Source: Streptomyces angustmyceticus
Lineage (GTDB): Bacteria; Actinomycetota; Actinomycetes; Streptomycetales; Streptomycetaceae
DNA: 64,000 nucleotides
Reading direction: 5' to 3'
Assembly (NCBI RefSeq): GCF_019933235.1
Contig: NZ_CP082945.1
Span: 5,803,501-5,867,500, forward strand
The notes beneath the pieces are model-generated. The model saw nothing but the letters and a program-made list of their open reading frames with translations. It had not been told where the DNA came from and did no database searches. This document shows positions 1 to 7,896 of this stretch, one piece after another. Each line of letters opens with the position of its first letter. Positions within the stretch are counted from its first letter, which is position 1. A program made the position numbers and the translations under genes.

Positions 1-727
1 TGCCGGCCATGTCGGTCCAGACCAGGACCTGCGCGTCGCAGTCGGGGCCCGCGCCGATGCCGACGGTGGGGATGGCGAGGGAGCGGGTGACCTCGGCGGC
101 CAGTTCGGAGGGTACGGCCTCCAGGACGACCGCGAAGGCGCCCGCGTCCTGCACCGCCTTCGCGTCCCGCAGCAGTTGCTGGGCGGCTTCCTCGCCGCGG
201 CCCTGGACGGGGTAGCCGCCGTAGGCGTTGACGGACTGCGGGGTGAGGCCGACGTGTGCCATGACGGGGATGCCGGAGGAGACCAGCAGCTCGACCTGCC
301 CGGCGGAGCGCTCGCCGCCCTCCAGCTTGACGGCGCCCACCCCGGCTTCCTTCACCAGCCGGGTGGCGTTGCGCAGCGCCTGCACCGGGCCTTCCTGGTA
401 GGAGCCGAACGGCAGGTCGCCGACGACGAGTGCGCGCTTGGTGCCCCGGACGACGGCCGCGGACAGCAGGGTGATCTCGTCCATGGTGACCGGCACGGTC
501 GACTCGTAGCCGAGGTGGCAGTTGCCCATCGAGTCGCCGACGAGCAGGACCGGGATGCCGGCCTCGTCGAAGACGGAGGCGGTCATGGCGTCGTAGGCGG
601 TGAGCATCGGCCACTTCTCGTCGCGCGCCTTGGCGGCGGCGACGTCGCGGACGGTGATCCGGCGCGAGCCGGTGCCTCCGTACAGCGACTTGTCGACCGG
701 CTTCTGGGCAGGCGAAAGCTGCGTCAT
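1..727 (-). CDS. panB: 3-methyl-2-oxobutanoate hydroxymethyltransferase (PanB), 3' end cut by window
   Basis: Transfers a hydroxymethyl group from 5,10-methylene-THF to 3-methyl-2-oxobutanoate, giving ketopantoate for pantothenate and CoA synthesis; cytosolic. The minus strand starts ATG at 727 (MTQLSPAQKPVDKSLYGG) and stays open to base 1, about 242 codons. Family blocks are visible: the YDAMTASVFDEAG region, the GDSMGN metal-binding segment, MAHVGLTPQS and GIGAGPDCDAQVLVW. PanB is usually about 280 residues, so some 30-40 C-terminal residues lie outside the window. The family call is clear from sequence; only the end is missing. It is divergent from the MFS pump, sharing a gap of about 195 bp. 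Confidence 0.95.
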   Translation of the reverse strand, partial: MTQLSPAQKPVDKSLYGGTGSRRITVRDVAAAKARDEKWPMLTAYDAMTASVFDEAGIPVLLVGDSMGNCHLGYESTVPVTMDEITLLSAAVVRGTKRALVVGDLPFGSYQEGPVQALRNATRLVKEAGVGAVKLEGGERSAGQVELLVSSGIPVMAHVGLTPQSVNAYGGYPVQGRGEEAAQQLLRDAKAVQDAGAFAVVLEAVPSELAAEVTRSLAIPTVGIGAGPDCDAQVLVWTDMAG

Positions 728-878
728 GGTGACGGCTCCTGTTCGTCATCTCGAGGCACCCTGACGGTGTCCCCGGACTCCCCTCCATGCTGGCACGGCC
801 CGCGCGCAAAGGAAACGGGGAGCGGGTGTGACCGGTCTTGCTTCGCCCGGAAGACGGGACCCGCCCGCGTGGCTTCCC

Positions 879-899
879 GATACGGAACGGTTCCGTATC
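879..899. promoter_or_regulatory. TetR-type operator of the pump/regulator operon
   Basis: Perfect inverted repeat: GATACGGAAC at 879-888, one spacer base, GTTCCGTATC at 890-899. It lies just upstream of a TAGGGT -10-like hexamer (910-915), at the -35 position, so a bound repressor would block polymerase. The TetR gene in the same operon (2538) is the obvious candidate ligand; that pairing is inferred from context. Confidence 0.8.
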
Positions 900-909
900 G
901 GAACGCCCC

Positions 910-922
910 TAGGGTCCGGCCA
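910..922 (+). promoter_or_regulatory. Candidate -10 and leaderless start of the MFS gene
   Basis: TAGGGT at 910-915 lies 6 bases before the ATG at 922, which would place transcription initiation at or next to the start codon. No Shine-Dalgarno sequence precedes the ATG, consistent with a leaderless transcript. The -35 region is covered by the palindrome at 879-899. Confidence 0.5.
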
Positions 923-2541
923 TGGCCTCCTCCTCCAGCCCCCCGGGCGCACCGCCGGTCCGGGAGATCCCGGAACGCATCCACCGCCGCCGCTGGGCGG
1001 TCCTGTACACCCTCATGCTCAGCCTGCTGATCGTGGTGCTGGACAACTCGATCCTCAACGTCGCGATGAAGACGATCGCGACCCCGGCTCCGGTCGGCCT
1101 CGGCGCCACCCAGAGCGAGCTGGAGTGGGCGATCAACTCCTACACGCTGGTCTTCGCGGGGCTGCTGTTCACCGCGGGGCTGCTCGGCGACCGCCTGGGC
1201 CGCAAGAAGGTGCTGCTGGTCGGCCTGGCCGTGTTCGGCGCCGGGTCGGTGTGCGCCGGCATCTCGCAGTCGCCCGCCGAGCTGATCGCCTTCCGGGCCG
1301 TGATGGGTCTGGGCGGCGCCCTGGTCATGCCGGCCACCCTCGCCATCTTGATGAACGTCTTCGAGCACGACGAGCAGCCCAGGGCGATCGGCATCTGGGC
1401 CGGTGGGGTGGGGCTGGCGATCGCGGTCGGGCCGGTCGCCGGCGGGCTGCTGCTCGACCACTTCTGGTGGGGCTCGGTCTTCATGATCAACGCGCCGGTG
1501 GTGGTGCTCTCGCTGATCGCGATGGTGGTCCTGGTGCCCGACTCCAGGGATCCCGCCCCCGGACGGCTGGATCCGGTCGGGGTGCTGCTGTCGGTGGTCG
1601 GGCTGGTCCTGCTGGTCTACGGCATCATCAAGGGCGGTCAGCTCGCCGACTTCACCGGCCCGCAGGTGGTCGGCCCGATCGCCGTGGGGCTGGCGGTGCT
1701 GGTGGTCTTCGTGGCGCACCAGAAACACAGCGACCATCCGTCCATCGACATCGGCTACTTCCGCAGCCCGGCCTTCTCGGCCGCCATCGCCGCCATCGCG
1801 CTGGTCTTCTTCGCGCTGATGGGGGTCGCGTTCTTCACGGTCTTCTACGTCCAGAGCGTGCGCGGCTACAGCCCGCTGCAGGCCGGGATGCTGTTCCTGC
1901 CGCTGGCCGCCGCCCAGACGATCTTCGCGCCGCGGGCCCGGCTGGCCGTGGAGCGCTACGGCGCCCGCGCGGTGTGCACCTTCAGCATGTTCGTGGTGGC
2001 CGTCACCATGACCGGCATGCTGCTGCTGGACACCCGCACCCCGATCTGGGTGCTGGAGGCGCTGTTCTTCCTGCAGGGCGCCGGGATGGCGCACATCATG
2101 CCGCCGGCCACCGTCGCGGTCATGCAGGCGCTGCCCCGGGAGAAGGCCGGTTCCGGCTCGGCGCTCAACAACGTCTTCCGGCAGGTCGGCGGCACGCTCG
2201 GCGTGGCCGTCCTGGGCTCGCTGCTGTCGACGACCTACCGCGACGGCATGCGGCGCGAGCTGGACGCGCTGCCGGGCGTCCCGGCCGCCGCCCGGCACGC
2301 GGCCGGCGAGTCCATCGAGGCGACCCACGGCCTCGCCGGCCGGCTGGGCCCCGCGGGCCGGCCGCTGATCGCCGCCGCCGACCACGCCTTCCTCCACGCC
2401 ATGCACGTCACCGCGCTCGGCTCGGCCGCGGTCGCCCTGCTCGGGCTGGTCGTGGCCGCGGCGTTCCTGCCGGGGAAGGTGCCGCCGGCGCCGCGGGCGG
2501 CCGCGCCGCGGGAGGAGCCGAAGGCGGGCGCGGAGCGATGA
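922..2541 (+). CDS. MFS drug exporter, DHA2 (EmrB/QacA) type
   Basis: 539-residue membrane protein, a typical length for the 14-helix DHA2 antiporters that export drugs or dyes using the proton gradient. Visible family features: the first helix with VLDNSILNVAM (motif D1-like), GDRLGRKKVLLVG (motif A, cytoplasmic loop 2-3), and repeated Gly/Val/Leu helices to about residue 520. The TetR gene follows with an ATGA overlap, and a TetR-type palindrome covers the promoter, so this looks like a ligand-inducible efflux pump. The substrate cannot be read from sequence. Start chosen at 922 because the -10-like hexamer ends 6 bp upstream. Confidence 0.92.
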   Translation: MASSSSPPGAPPVREIPERIHRRRWAVLYTLMLSLLIVVLDNSILNVAMKTIATPAPVGLGATQSELEWAINSYTLVFAGLLFTAGLLGDRLGRKKVLLVGLAVFGAGSVCAGISQSPAELIAFRAVMGLGGALVMPATLAILMNVFEHDEQPRAIGIWAGGVGLAIAVGPVAGGLLLDHFWWGSVFMINAPVVVLSLIAMVVLVPDSRDPAPGRLDPVGVLLSVVGLVLLVYGIIKGGQLADFTGPQVVGPIAVGLAVLVVFVAHQKHSDHPSIDIGYFRSPAFSAAIAAIALVFFALMGVAFFTVFYVQSVRGYSPLQAGMLFLPLAAAQTIFAPRARLAVERYGARAVCTFSMFVVAVTMTGMLLLDTRTPIWVLEALFFLQGAGMAHIMPPATVAVMQALPREKAGSGSALNNVFRQVGGTLGVAVLGSLLSTTYRDGMRRELDALPGVPAAARHAAGESIEATHGLAGRLGPAGRPLIAAADHAFLHAMHVTALGSAAVALLGLVVAAAFLPGKVPPAPRAAAPREEPKAGAER

Positions 2542-3209
2542 CCCGGGCGGCGGCGGGGCCCGGGGCGGTGGCGGATGCGGTGGCGGCGGGGGAGTGGCCG
2601 GGCCCGGCGGCTCCCGGGCGCCGCGGCCGTCCGCGCAGCGCCGCGGCCGGCCCCGCCGTCATCGAGGCCGTGCTGCGCCTGGTCGAGGACGGTGCCTGTC
2701 CGGGCGAGCTGTCCATGGAGCGCATCGCCCGCGAGGCGGGCGTCGGCAAGGCCACGGTCTACCGCCGCTGGCCCGGACGTACCGCCCTGATGCGCGACGT
2801 CCTGCGGTCCCTGGACGTGCCCGGCCCGCCCCTGGACGGCACCTCGGTGCGCGACGACCTGGTCGCCCTGCTGGAGTTCCTGCGCCGCGGCCCCGCCGGG
2901 CGCGGCTCCGCGCTGCTGCGCACGCTCGCCGGCCATGCCGGGGCCCGGCCCGAGCTGTGGGCGGAGTACCACGACACGCTCGTACGGGCCCGCCACGAGG
3001 CGCTGCTGGCGGTGCTCCGGCGCGGGGTGGCGAACGGTGAGATCCGCACCGACCGGGACCTGGAGACCATCGCGGACCTGTTCACCGGCCCGGTGCTGGC
3101 CCGTGCCCTCCTCCACGAGCGGACAGAGCCGCCCGGGAGCCTGTCGGCGGACCTCGTCGACCTGGTGCTGGAGGGCGTGCGGCCGGTGGCGGGCGCGGCC
3201 GCGGGCTGA
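2538..3209 (+). CDS. TetR/AcrR-family repressor of the adjacent pump
   Basis: 223 residues. After an Ala/Gly-rich arm, the N-terminal helix-turn-helix reads SMERIAREAGVGKATVYRRW (roughly residues 57-76), the TetR DNA-binding signature; the rest is an alpha-helical ligand domain. The ATG at 2538 overlaps the pump's TGA (2539-2541), so the genes are translationally coupled. By position it is expected to bind the 21-bp palindrome at 879-899 and control its own operon. The ligand is unknown. The N-terminal arm of about 40 residues before the HTH is long for the family; an internal start is possible but none has a better ribosome site. Confidence 0.9.
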   Translation: MTRAAAGPGAVADAVAAGEWPGPAAPGRRGRPRSAAAGPAVIEAVLRLVEDGACPGELSMERIAREAGVGKATVYRRWPGRTALMRDVLRSLDVPGPPLDGTSVRDDLVALLEFLRRGPAGRGSALLRTLAGHAGARPELWAEYHDTLVRARHEALLAVLRRGVANGEIRTDRDLETIADLFTGPVLARALLHERTEPPGSLSADLVDLVLEGVRPVAGAAAG

Positions 3210-3449
3210 ACTCCGGGGCGACGGGGCGGCCTTGGGGGCGGGTCCGGACGCCCGGGAGGTCCGGGCCGGCGCGCCGTCGTATGACCGGATCATGCCCGTT
3301 CTGTCACAGCCGCCGTGACGAGGGCGGATGCCGGAACCCCGACCCGCCACCGCGCCGTCCTCACTTCTAAGAAAGCGCATTACGGACCATCGCCTAGGGT
3401 CGGAGACCACAGGTGAGGCGCAGCGGAGCAAGGCAGTGAGGGCAGCTAC
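3210..3449. other. Intergenic, promoter region of the 3450 gene
   Basis: No gene visible. A TAGGGT hexamer at 3395-3400 could be a -10 element for the gene at 3450; no good -35 partner is evident. A purine-rich stretch (GTGAGGGCAG) lies just before the start codon. Confidence 0.4.
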
Positions 3450-4469
3450 ATGGCGCAGGCATACATGACGGAACCGGGACAGGGGCACAACCCCGGGCAG
3501 GCCGGTTCCCGGGCCGACCGCCTGCGGAACTGGTGGCGTCCGGAGGGCATGTGGCGGCGCGGCATCGTGCTCGCGGTGCTCGCGGTCCTGCTCGGTCTGG
3601 TGATGATGCTGCACGCCCAGATCCCCAACACCGTGGGAAACCTGGGCAGTCTGCTGGAGACCTTCCTGCCGTGGCTGGGGCTGTGCATCCCGCTGCTGCT
3701 CGTCGTCGCGGTGCTGCGCCGCTCGGCGACCGCGCTGCTGGCGCTGGTGCTGCCGGTCTTCGCCTGGGTGAACCTCTTCGGCGGGCAGATCACCGACAAG
3801 GCGGGCAACGGCGGCAATCTCACCGTCGCCACCCACAACGTCAACGCCGACAACCCCGACCCGGCGGCCACCGCCCGGGACATCGTGGCCTCCGACGCCG
3901 ACGTCGTGGCCCTGGAGGAGCTGACCGGCGAGGCCCTGCCCGCCTACCGCCAGGGGCTGGCGAAGGCGTACCCGTACCACACGGTCGAGGGCACCGTCGG
4001 GCTGTGGAGCAAGCGCCCGCTGTCCGGCACGCGGCCGGTGGACATCAAGATGGGCTGGACCCGCGCGCTGCGGGCCACCGTGACCGCCGAGGACGGCCAG
4101 AAGTTCGCCGTCTACGTCGCGCACCTGCCGTCGGTGCGGGTCAAGGTCGAGGCGGGCTTCACCGCCAACCAGCGCGACGGCAGCGCGGCGGCGCTCGGCG
4201 AGGCGATCGCCGCCGACCCGGAGAAGAAGGTCATGCTGCTCGGCGACCTCAACGGCACCATGAACGACCGCTCGCTGGCCCCGGTCACCTCCCAGATGCG
4301 CTCGGCGCAGGGCGCGGCGGGCGACGGCTTCGGCTTCAGCTGGCCGGCGGCGTTCCCGATGGCCCGGATCGACCAGATCATGATGAAGGGGATGGATCCG
4401 GTCAGGGCCTGGGTGATGTCCTCCACCGGCAGCGACCACCTTCCGGTCGCGGCGTCGGTGAAGATCTGA
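3450..4469 (+). CDS. Membrane-anchored endonuclease/exonuclease/phosphatase-family protein
   Basis: 339 residues: a short cytosolic arm, three hydrophobic segments (about residues 30-110), then an extracytoplasmic endonuclease/exonuclease/phosphatase (EEP, DNase I-like) domain. Core motifs present: THNVNADN (strand 1 Asn), DVVALEELTG (catalytic Glu), LLGDLNGT (Asp-x-Asn) and GSDHLPV (Asp-His dyad near the C terminus). Because the domain follows the membrane segments, it probably faces the outside and cleaves phosphodiester or phosphate substrates, nucleic acid or phospholipid headgroups. The exact substrate cannot be inferred. Monocistronic by spacing. Confidence 0.88.
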   Translation: MAQAYMTEPGQGHNPGQAGSRADRLRNWWRPEGMWRRGIVLAVLAVLLGLVMMLHAQIPNTVGNLGSLLETFLPWLGLCIPLLLVVAVLRRSATALLALVLPVFAWVNLFGGQITDKAGNGGNLTVATHNVNADNPDPAATARDIVASDADVVALEELTGEALPAYRQGLAKAYPYHTVEGTVGLWSKRPLSGTRPVDIKMGWTRALRATVTAEDGQKFAVYVAHLPSVRVKVEAGFTANQRDGSAAALGEAIAADPEKKVMLLGDLNGTMNDRSLAPVTSQMRSAQGAAGDGFGFSWPAAFPMARIDQIMMKGMDPVRAWVMSSTGSDHLPVAASVKI

Positions 4470-4633
4470 CCAGGTCCGGCGCCCTGGGAGCGGGTTCCGA
4501 CGCGAGATCGTCACGTCCCGTTCCCACGCCGGAATACTGCGCCTGAGAGACTTTGTTCCGTAAGAGAACTTATGGAACTCTCGGTCCGCGCGCCGCGTGC
4601 CCGCTCGCACGCGAAACCCTGGAAAGGTCTTTC

Positions 4634-5893
4634 ATGCCCTTGGCTCTGCTCGCGCTCGCGATCTCGGCCTTCGGTATCGGCACCACGGAATTCGTGATGA
4701 TGGGCCTGCTGCCCAACGTCGCGGACGATCTGGGCACCTCCGTGCCCACCGCCGGCTACCTCGTCTCCGCCTACGCCCTCGGCGTCGTCATCGGCGCCCC
4801 GCTCCTGACCGCCCTCGGCTCCCGTATCCCGCGCAAGCGGATGCTGGTGGGCCTGATGGCGGTCTTCACGGTCGGCAACCTCGCCTCCGCCCTGGCCCCC
4901 ACCTTCGGCCTGCTGGTCGCCGGCCGGCTGCTGGCCGGGCTCCCGCACGGCGCGTTCTTCGGCGTCGGCGCGGTGGTCGCCGCCCGGCTGGTGCGCGAGG
5001 GCCGCCAGGCCCGCGCGGTCGCCACGATGTTCCTCGGCCTGACCGTCGCGAACATCGTCGGTGTCCCCGCCGCGACCCTGCTGGGCCAGCAGCTCGGCTG
5101 GCGCGCCACCTTCCTCGTCGTGGCCGGCATCGGACTGGCCGCCATGGCCGCCCTGGCCCGGCTGGTCCCCCCGCTGCCGGCCGAGGAGCGCACCGGCCTC
5201 GGCAGCGAGCTGCGGGCCCTCGGCGACCGCCAGGTGCTGCTCGGCCTGCTCACCACCGTCTTCGGCTTCGCCGGGATCTTCGCCGTCTACAGCTACCTCG
5301 CGTCGATGCTGACCGAGGTCACCGGCTTCGCCGCGGGCTCGGTCCCGCTGGTCCTGGCCCTCTTCGGCATCGGGATGACCCTCGGCGCGCTCGCCGCCGG
5401 GCCGCTCACCGACCGGGCCCTGCGCCCGACCCTGTACGGCTCGCTGGGCGCGCTGGCCCTCGTGCTGGCCGCCTTCCCCCTCGCCGCGCGGGCCGGGTGG
5501 ACGGCGCTGGTGGCGGTCGTCCTGATCGGCGCCGTCGGCTTCCTGACCACCACGCCGCTCCAGATGCTGGTCATGAACAAGGCCCAGCAGGCGCCGACCC
5601 TGGCCGCCGCCTCCAACCAGTCCGCCTTCAACCTCGCCAACGCCGGCGGTGCCTGGGTCGGCGGCCTGGCCCTCTCGGCCGGGTGGGGCTGGACCTCCCC
5701 CGCGCTGGTCGGCGCGGTGCTGGCCGCCCTGGGGCTGGCCGTCGCCGTGACCGCCGGTCTCCTGGACCGCGGCGCCGGCGACACCTCCCGGATCGTGGCC
5801 CGCGGCGGCGAGGCGGAGACGGCGGCGGAGCCGGCGGCCGAGTCGGGCGCGGCCCCGGCCGCGGAGCTGCCCGCCGGGGGCCGCAGAGGCTGA
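4634..5893 (+). CDS. MFS transporter, DHA1 (AraJ/Cmx-like)
   Basis: 419 residues, 12 predicted helices. The first helix carries FGIGTTEFVMMGLLP, the hallmark of the DHA1 subgroup containing AraJ and chloramphenicol-resistance pumps; SRIPRKRMLVG in loop 2-3 is motif A and GLPHGAFFGVG follows helix 4. The C-terminal 40 residues are Ala/Glu-rich and cytosolic. I start at ATG 4634, preceded by GAAAGG, rather than the in-frame codon at 4553, whose extra 27 residues are not membrane-like. Function is probably efflux of a small hydrophobic compound; substrate unknown. Confidence 0.9.
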   Translation: MPLALLALAISAFGIGTTEFVMMGLLPNVADDLGTSVPTAGYLVSAYALGVVIGAPLLTALGSRIPRKRMLVGLMAVFTVGNLASALAPTFGLLVAGRLLAGLPHGAFFGVGAVVAARLVREGRQARAVATMFLGLTVANIVGVPAATLLGQQLGWRATFLVVAGIGLAAMAALARLVPPLPAEERTGLGSELRALGDRQVLLGLLTTVFGFAGIFAVYSYLASMLTEVTGFAAGSVPLVLALFGIGMTLGALAAGPLTDRALRPTLYGSLGALALVLAAFPLAARAGWTALVAVVLIGAVGFLTTTPLQMLVMNKAQQAPTLAAASNQSAFNLANAGGAWVGGLALSAGWGWTSPALVGAVLAALGLAVAVTAGLLDRGAGDTSRIVARGGEAETAAEPAAESGAAPAAELPAGGRRG

Positions 5894-5903
5894 CGGCTCA
5901 CGG

Positions 5904-5942
5904 GGCCGCGCGGCCGGGAAAGCCGCCCGGACCGCGCGGGCC
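5904..5942. terminator. Bidirectional hairpin terminator between MFS and nadE
   Basis: GC-rich stem: GGCCGCGCGGCCGG pairs, with one bulge, with CCGGACCGCGCGGGCC. It separates two convergent genes. There is no T-run, as is usual in Streptomyces. Confidence 0.5.
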
Positions 5943-5974
5943 GGGAGTCCGGCCCGCCGGACCCCGACCTCTCG

Positions 5975-7729
5975 TCAGGCCCCTTCCCGCCAGTGGTTGG
6001 TGATGGGCAGCCGGCGGTCCTTGCCGAAGCCCTTCGCGGAGATCTTGGGGCCGGGCGGGTACTGGCGGCGCTTGTACTCGGCGTGGTCGACCATCCGCAG
6101 GACACGCGTCACCAGGGCCTCGTCGAAGCCCTCGGCGACGATGTCCTCCCGGCCGCGGTCGTGGTCGACGTACAGCTCCAGGACGCGGTCCAGGACGTCG
6201 TAGTCGGGCAGCGAGTCGGTGTCGACCTGGCCGGGGCGGAGTTCGGCGCTCGGGGGCTTGGTGAGGGTGTTCTCCGGGATCGGCGGGGTCTGTCCGCGGT
6301 CGGCGGCGGCCTGGTTGCGCCAGCGGGCCAGCTGGTAGACGACCGACTTGTAGACGTCCTTGATCGGGCCGTAGCCGCCCACCGAATCGCCGTACAGGGT
6401 CGAATAGCCGCAGGCCAGCTCGGACTTGTTGCCGGGGGCCAGGACCAGGTGGCCCTCCTGGTTGGAGAGGGCCATCAAGGTGGTGCCCCGCAGCCGCGAC
6501 TGCAGGTTCTCCTCGGCCAGGCCGGTCAGCGGCAGCGCCGCCATGTAGGCGTCGAACATCGGGCCGATCGGCACCGTACGGAACGCCAGGCCCGTACGGC
6601 GCGCGAGTTCGGCGGCGTCGGTGAGGGAGTGCTCCGACGAGTAGCGCGACGGCATCGCCACGGCGTGCACCCGCTCCGCGCCCAGGGCGTCGCAGGCGAG
6701 CGTGGCGACCAGCGCCGAGTCGATCCCGCCGGACAGGCCCAGCACCACACTCCCGAAGCCGTTCTTGGTCACATAGGCGCGCAGGCCGACGACCAGCGCG
6801 GTGTAGATCTCCTCCAGGTCCGGGAGGCGTGCGGCCTCGTCGCCGGGCGCCCGCGGCGGGTAGGGCGGCAGCGGATCGGGCGTCAGGACGCGGTGGTCGA
6901 CGCGCAGGCCGTCGTCCAGCACGCCCGAGGGCGGCACCGGCGCCGCGGCCGGCAGGTCGAGATCGACCAGCACACAGCCCTCCGCGAACTGCGGCGCCCG
7001 CGTGATCACCGTGCCGTCCCGGCCGACGACGATCGAGTCGCCGTCGAAGACCAGCTCGTCCTGGCCGCCCGTCATCGCCAGGTAGGCGGTGGTGCAGCCG
7101 GCCTCTTGGGCCCGCTTGCGGACCAGTTCGAGCCGGGTGTCGTCCTTGTCCCGCTCGTAGGGCGAGGCGTTGACCGAGAGCAGCAGCCCGGCGCCGGCGC
7201 TGCGGGCCGCCGGCACCCGGCCGCCGTCCTGCCACAGGTCCTCGCAGATGGCGAGCGCCACATCCACGCCGTGCACCCGTACGACGGGCAGGGTGTCGCC
7301 GGGGACGAAGTAGCGGAACTCGTCGAAGACGCCGTAGTTGGGCAGGTGGTGTTTGGCGAAGCTCAGCGCGACCTCGCCCTGGTACAGCACGGCGGCGGCG
7401 TTCTGCGGGGCGCCCGCCGGGCGGCCGTAGCGCGGCTTCGCCTGGGTGCCGCGGTCGAGATAGCCGACGATCACCGCGAGGCCGCCCAGGCCCTGCGCGG
7501 CCAGCCGGCCGGCCAGCGTCCGCAGCGTCGCGCGGCTCGCCTCGACGAACGAGGGGCGCAGCGCGAGGTCCTCGACGGGGTAGCCGGTCAGCGCCATCTC
7601 GGGGAACGCGACGAGGTGTGCGCCCTGGTCGGCGGCGTGCCGGGTCCAGCGCAGGATCGTCTCGGCGTTCCCGGCGAGGTCGCCGACGCAGGAATCGATC
7701 TGGTTGAGGGCGAGGCGGAGTCGGGGCAC
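5975..7729 (-). CDS. nadE: Glutamine-dependent NAD+ synthetase
   Basis: 584 residues, the length of the two-domain enzyme that amidates nicotinic acid adenine dinucleotide to NAD+ using ammonia from glutamine. The N-terminal carbon-nitrogen hydrolase (glutaminase) domain has the Glu-Lys-Cys triad: E44 in AFPEMALTGY, K126 in FAKHHLPNYG, C162 in ALAICEDLW. The C-terminal synthetase domain has the ATP P-loop SGGIDSAL (residues 333-340). The GTG start at 7729 gives the conserved PRLRLALNQID terminus. Cytosolic; essential in most actinobacteria. It ends convergently with the MFS gene. Confidence 0.97.
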   Translation of the reverse strand: MPRLRLALNQIDSCVGDLAGNAETILRWTRHAADQGAHLVAFPEMALTGYPVEDLALRPSFVEASRATLRTLAGRLAAQGLGGLAVIVGYLDRGTQAKPRYGRPAGAPQNAAAVLYQGEVALSFAKHHLPNYGVFDEFRYFVPGDTLPVVRVHGVDVALAICEDLWQDGGRVPAARSAGAGLLLSVNASPYERDKDDTRLELVRKRAQEAGCTTAYLAMTGGQDELVFDGDSIVVGRDGTVITRAPQFAEGCVLVDLDLPAAAPVPPSGVLDDGLRVDHRVLTPDPLPPYPPRAPGDEAARLPDLEEIYTALVVGLRAYVTKNGFGSVVLGLSGGIDSALVATLACDALGAERVHAVAMPSRYSSEHSLTDAAELARRTGLAFRTVPIGPMFDAYMAALPLTGLAEENLQSRLRGTTLMALSNQEGHLVLAPGNKSELACGYSTLYGDSVGGYGPIKDVYKSVVYQLARWRNQAAADRGQTPPIPENTLTKPPSAELRPGQVDTDSLPDYDVLDRVLELYVDHDRGREDIVAEGFDEALVTRVLRMVDHAEYKRRQYPPGPKISAKGFGKDRRLPITNHWREGA

Positions 7730-7896
7730 CCCGCCAGTCTAATCGTCTTTCTGACGCAATGGGGGGTCGGAGGTGTGCCGGCGGTGCTTCGGGCGTGTGA
7801 CGGGCGGGCCGGGAGGGATCCGCCGGGCCGCCCGCCGCGCGCCTGCCCGGGGCCGCCGGCCGCGCCGCCCCGGGCCCGCTCCCGGGCCGCTGCCGC

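Noticed and set aside
724..2406. Long minus-strand frame of 560 codons opposite the MFS pump
   Set aside because: Low-complexity Asp/His/Gln composition typical of antisense of GC-rich coding DNA; the + frame has clear transporter motifs.
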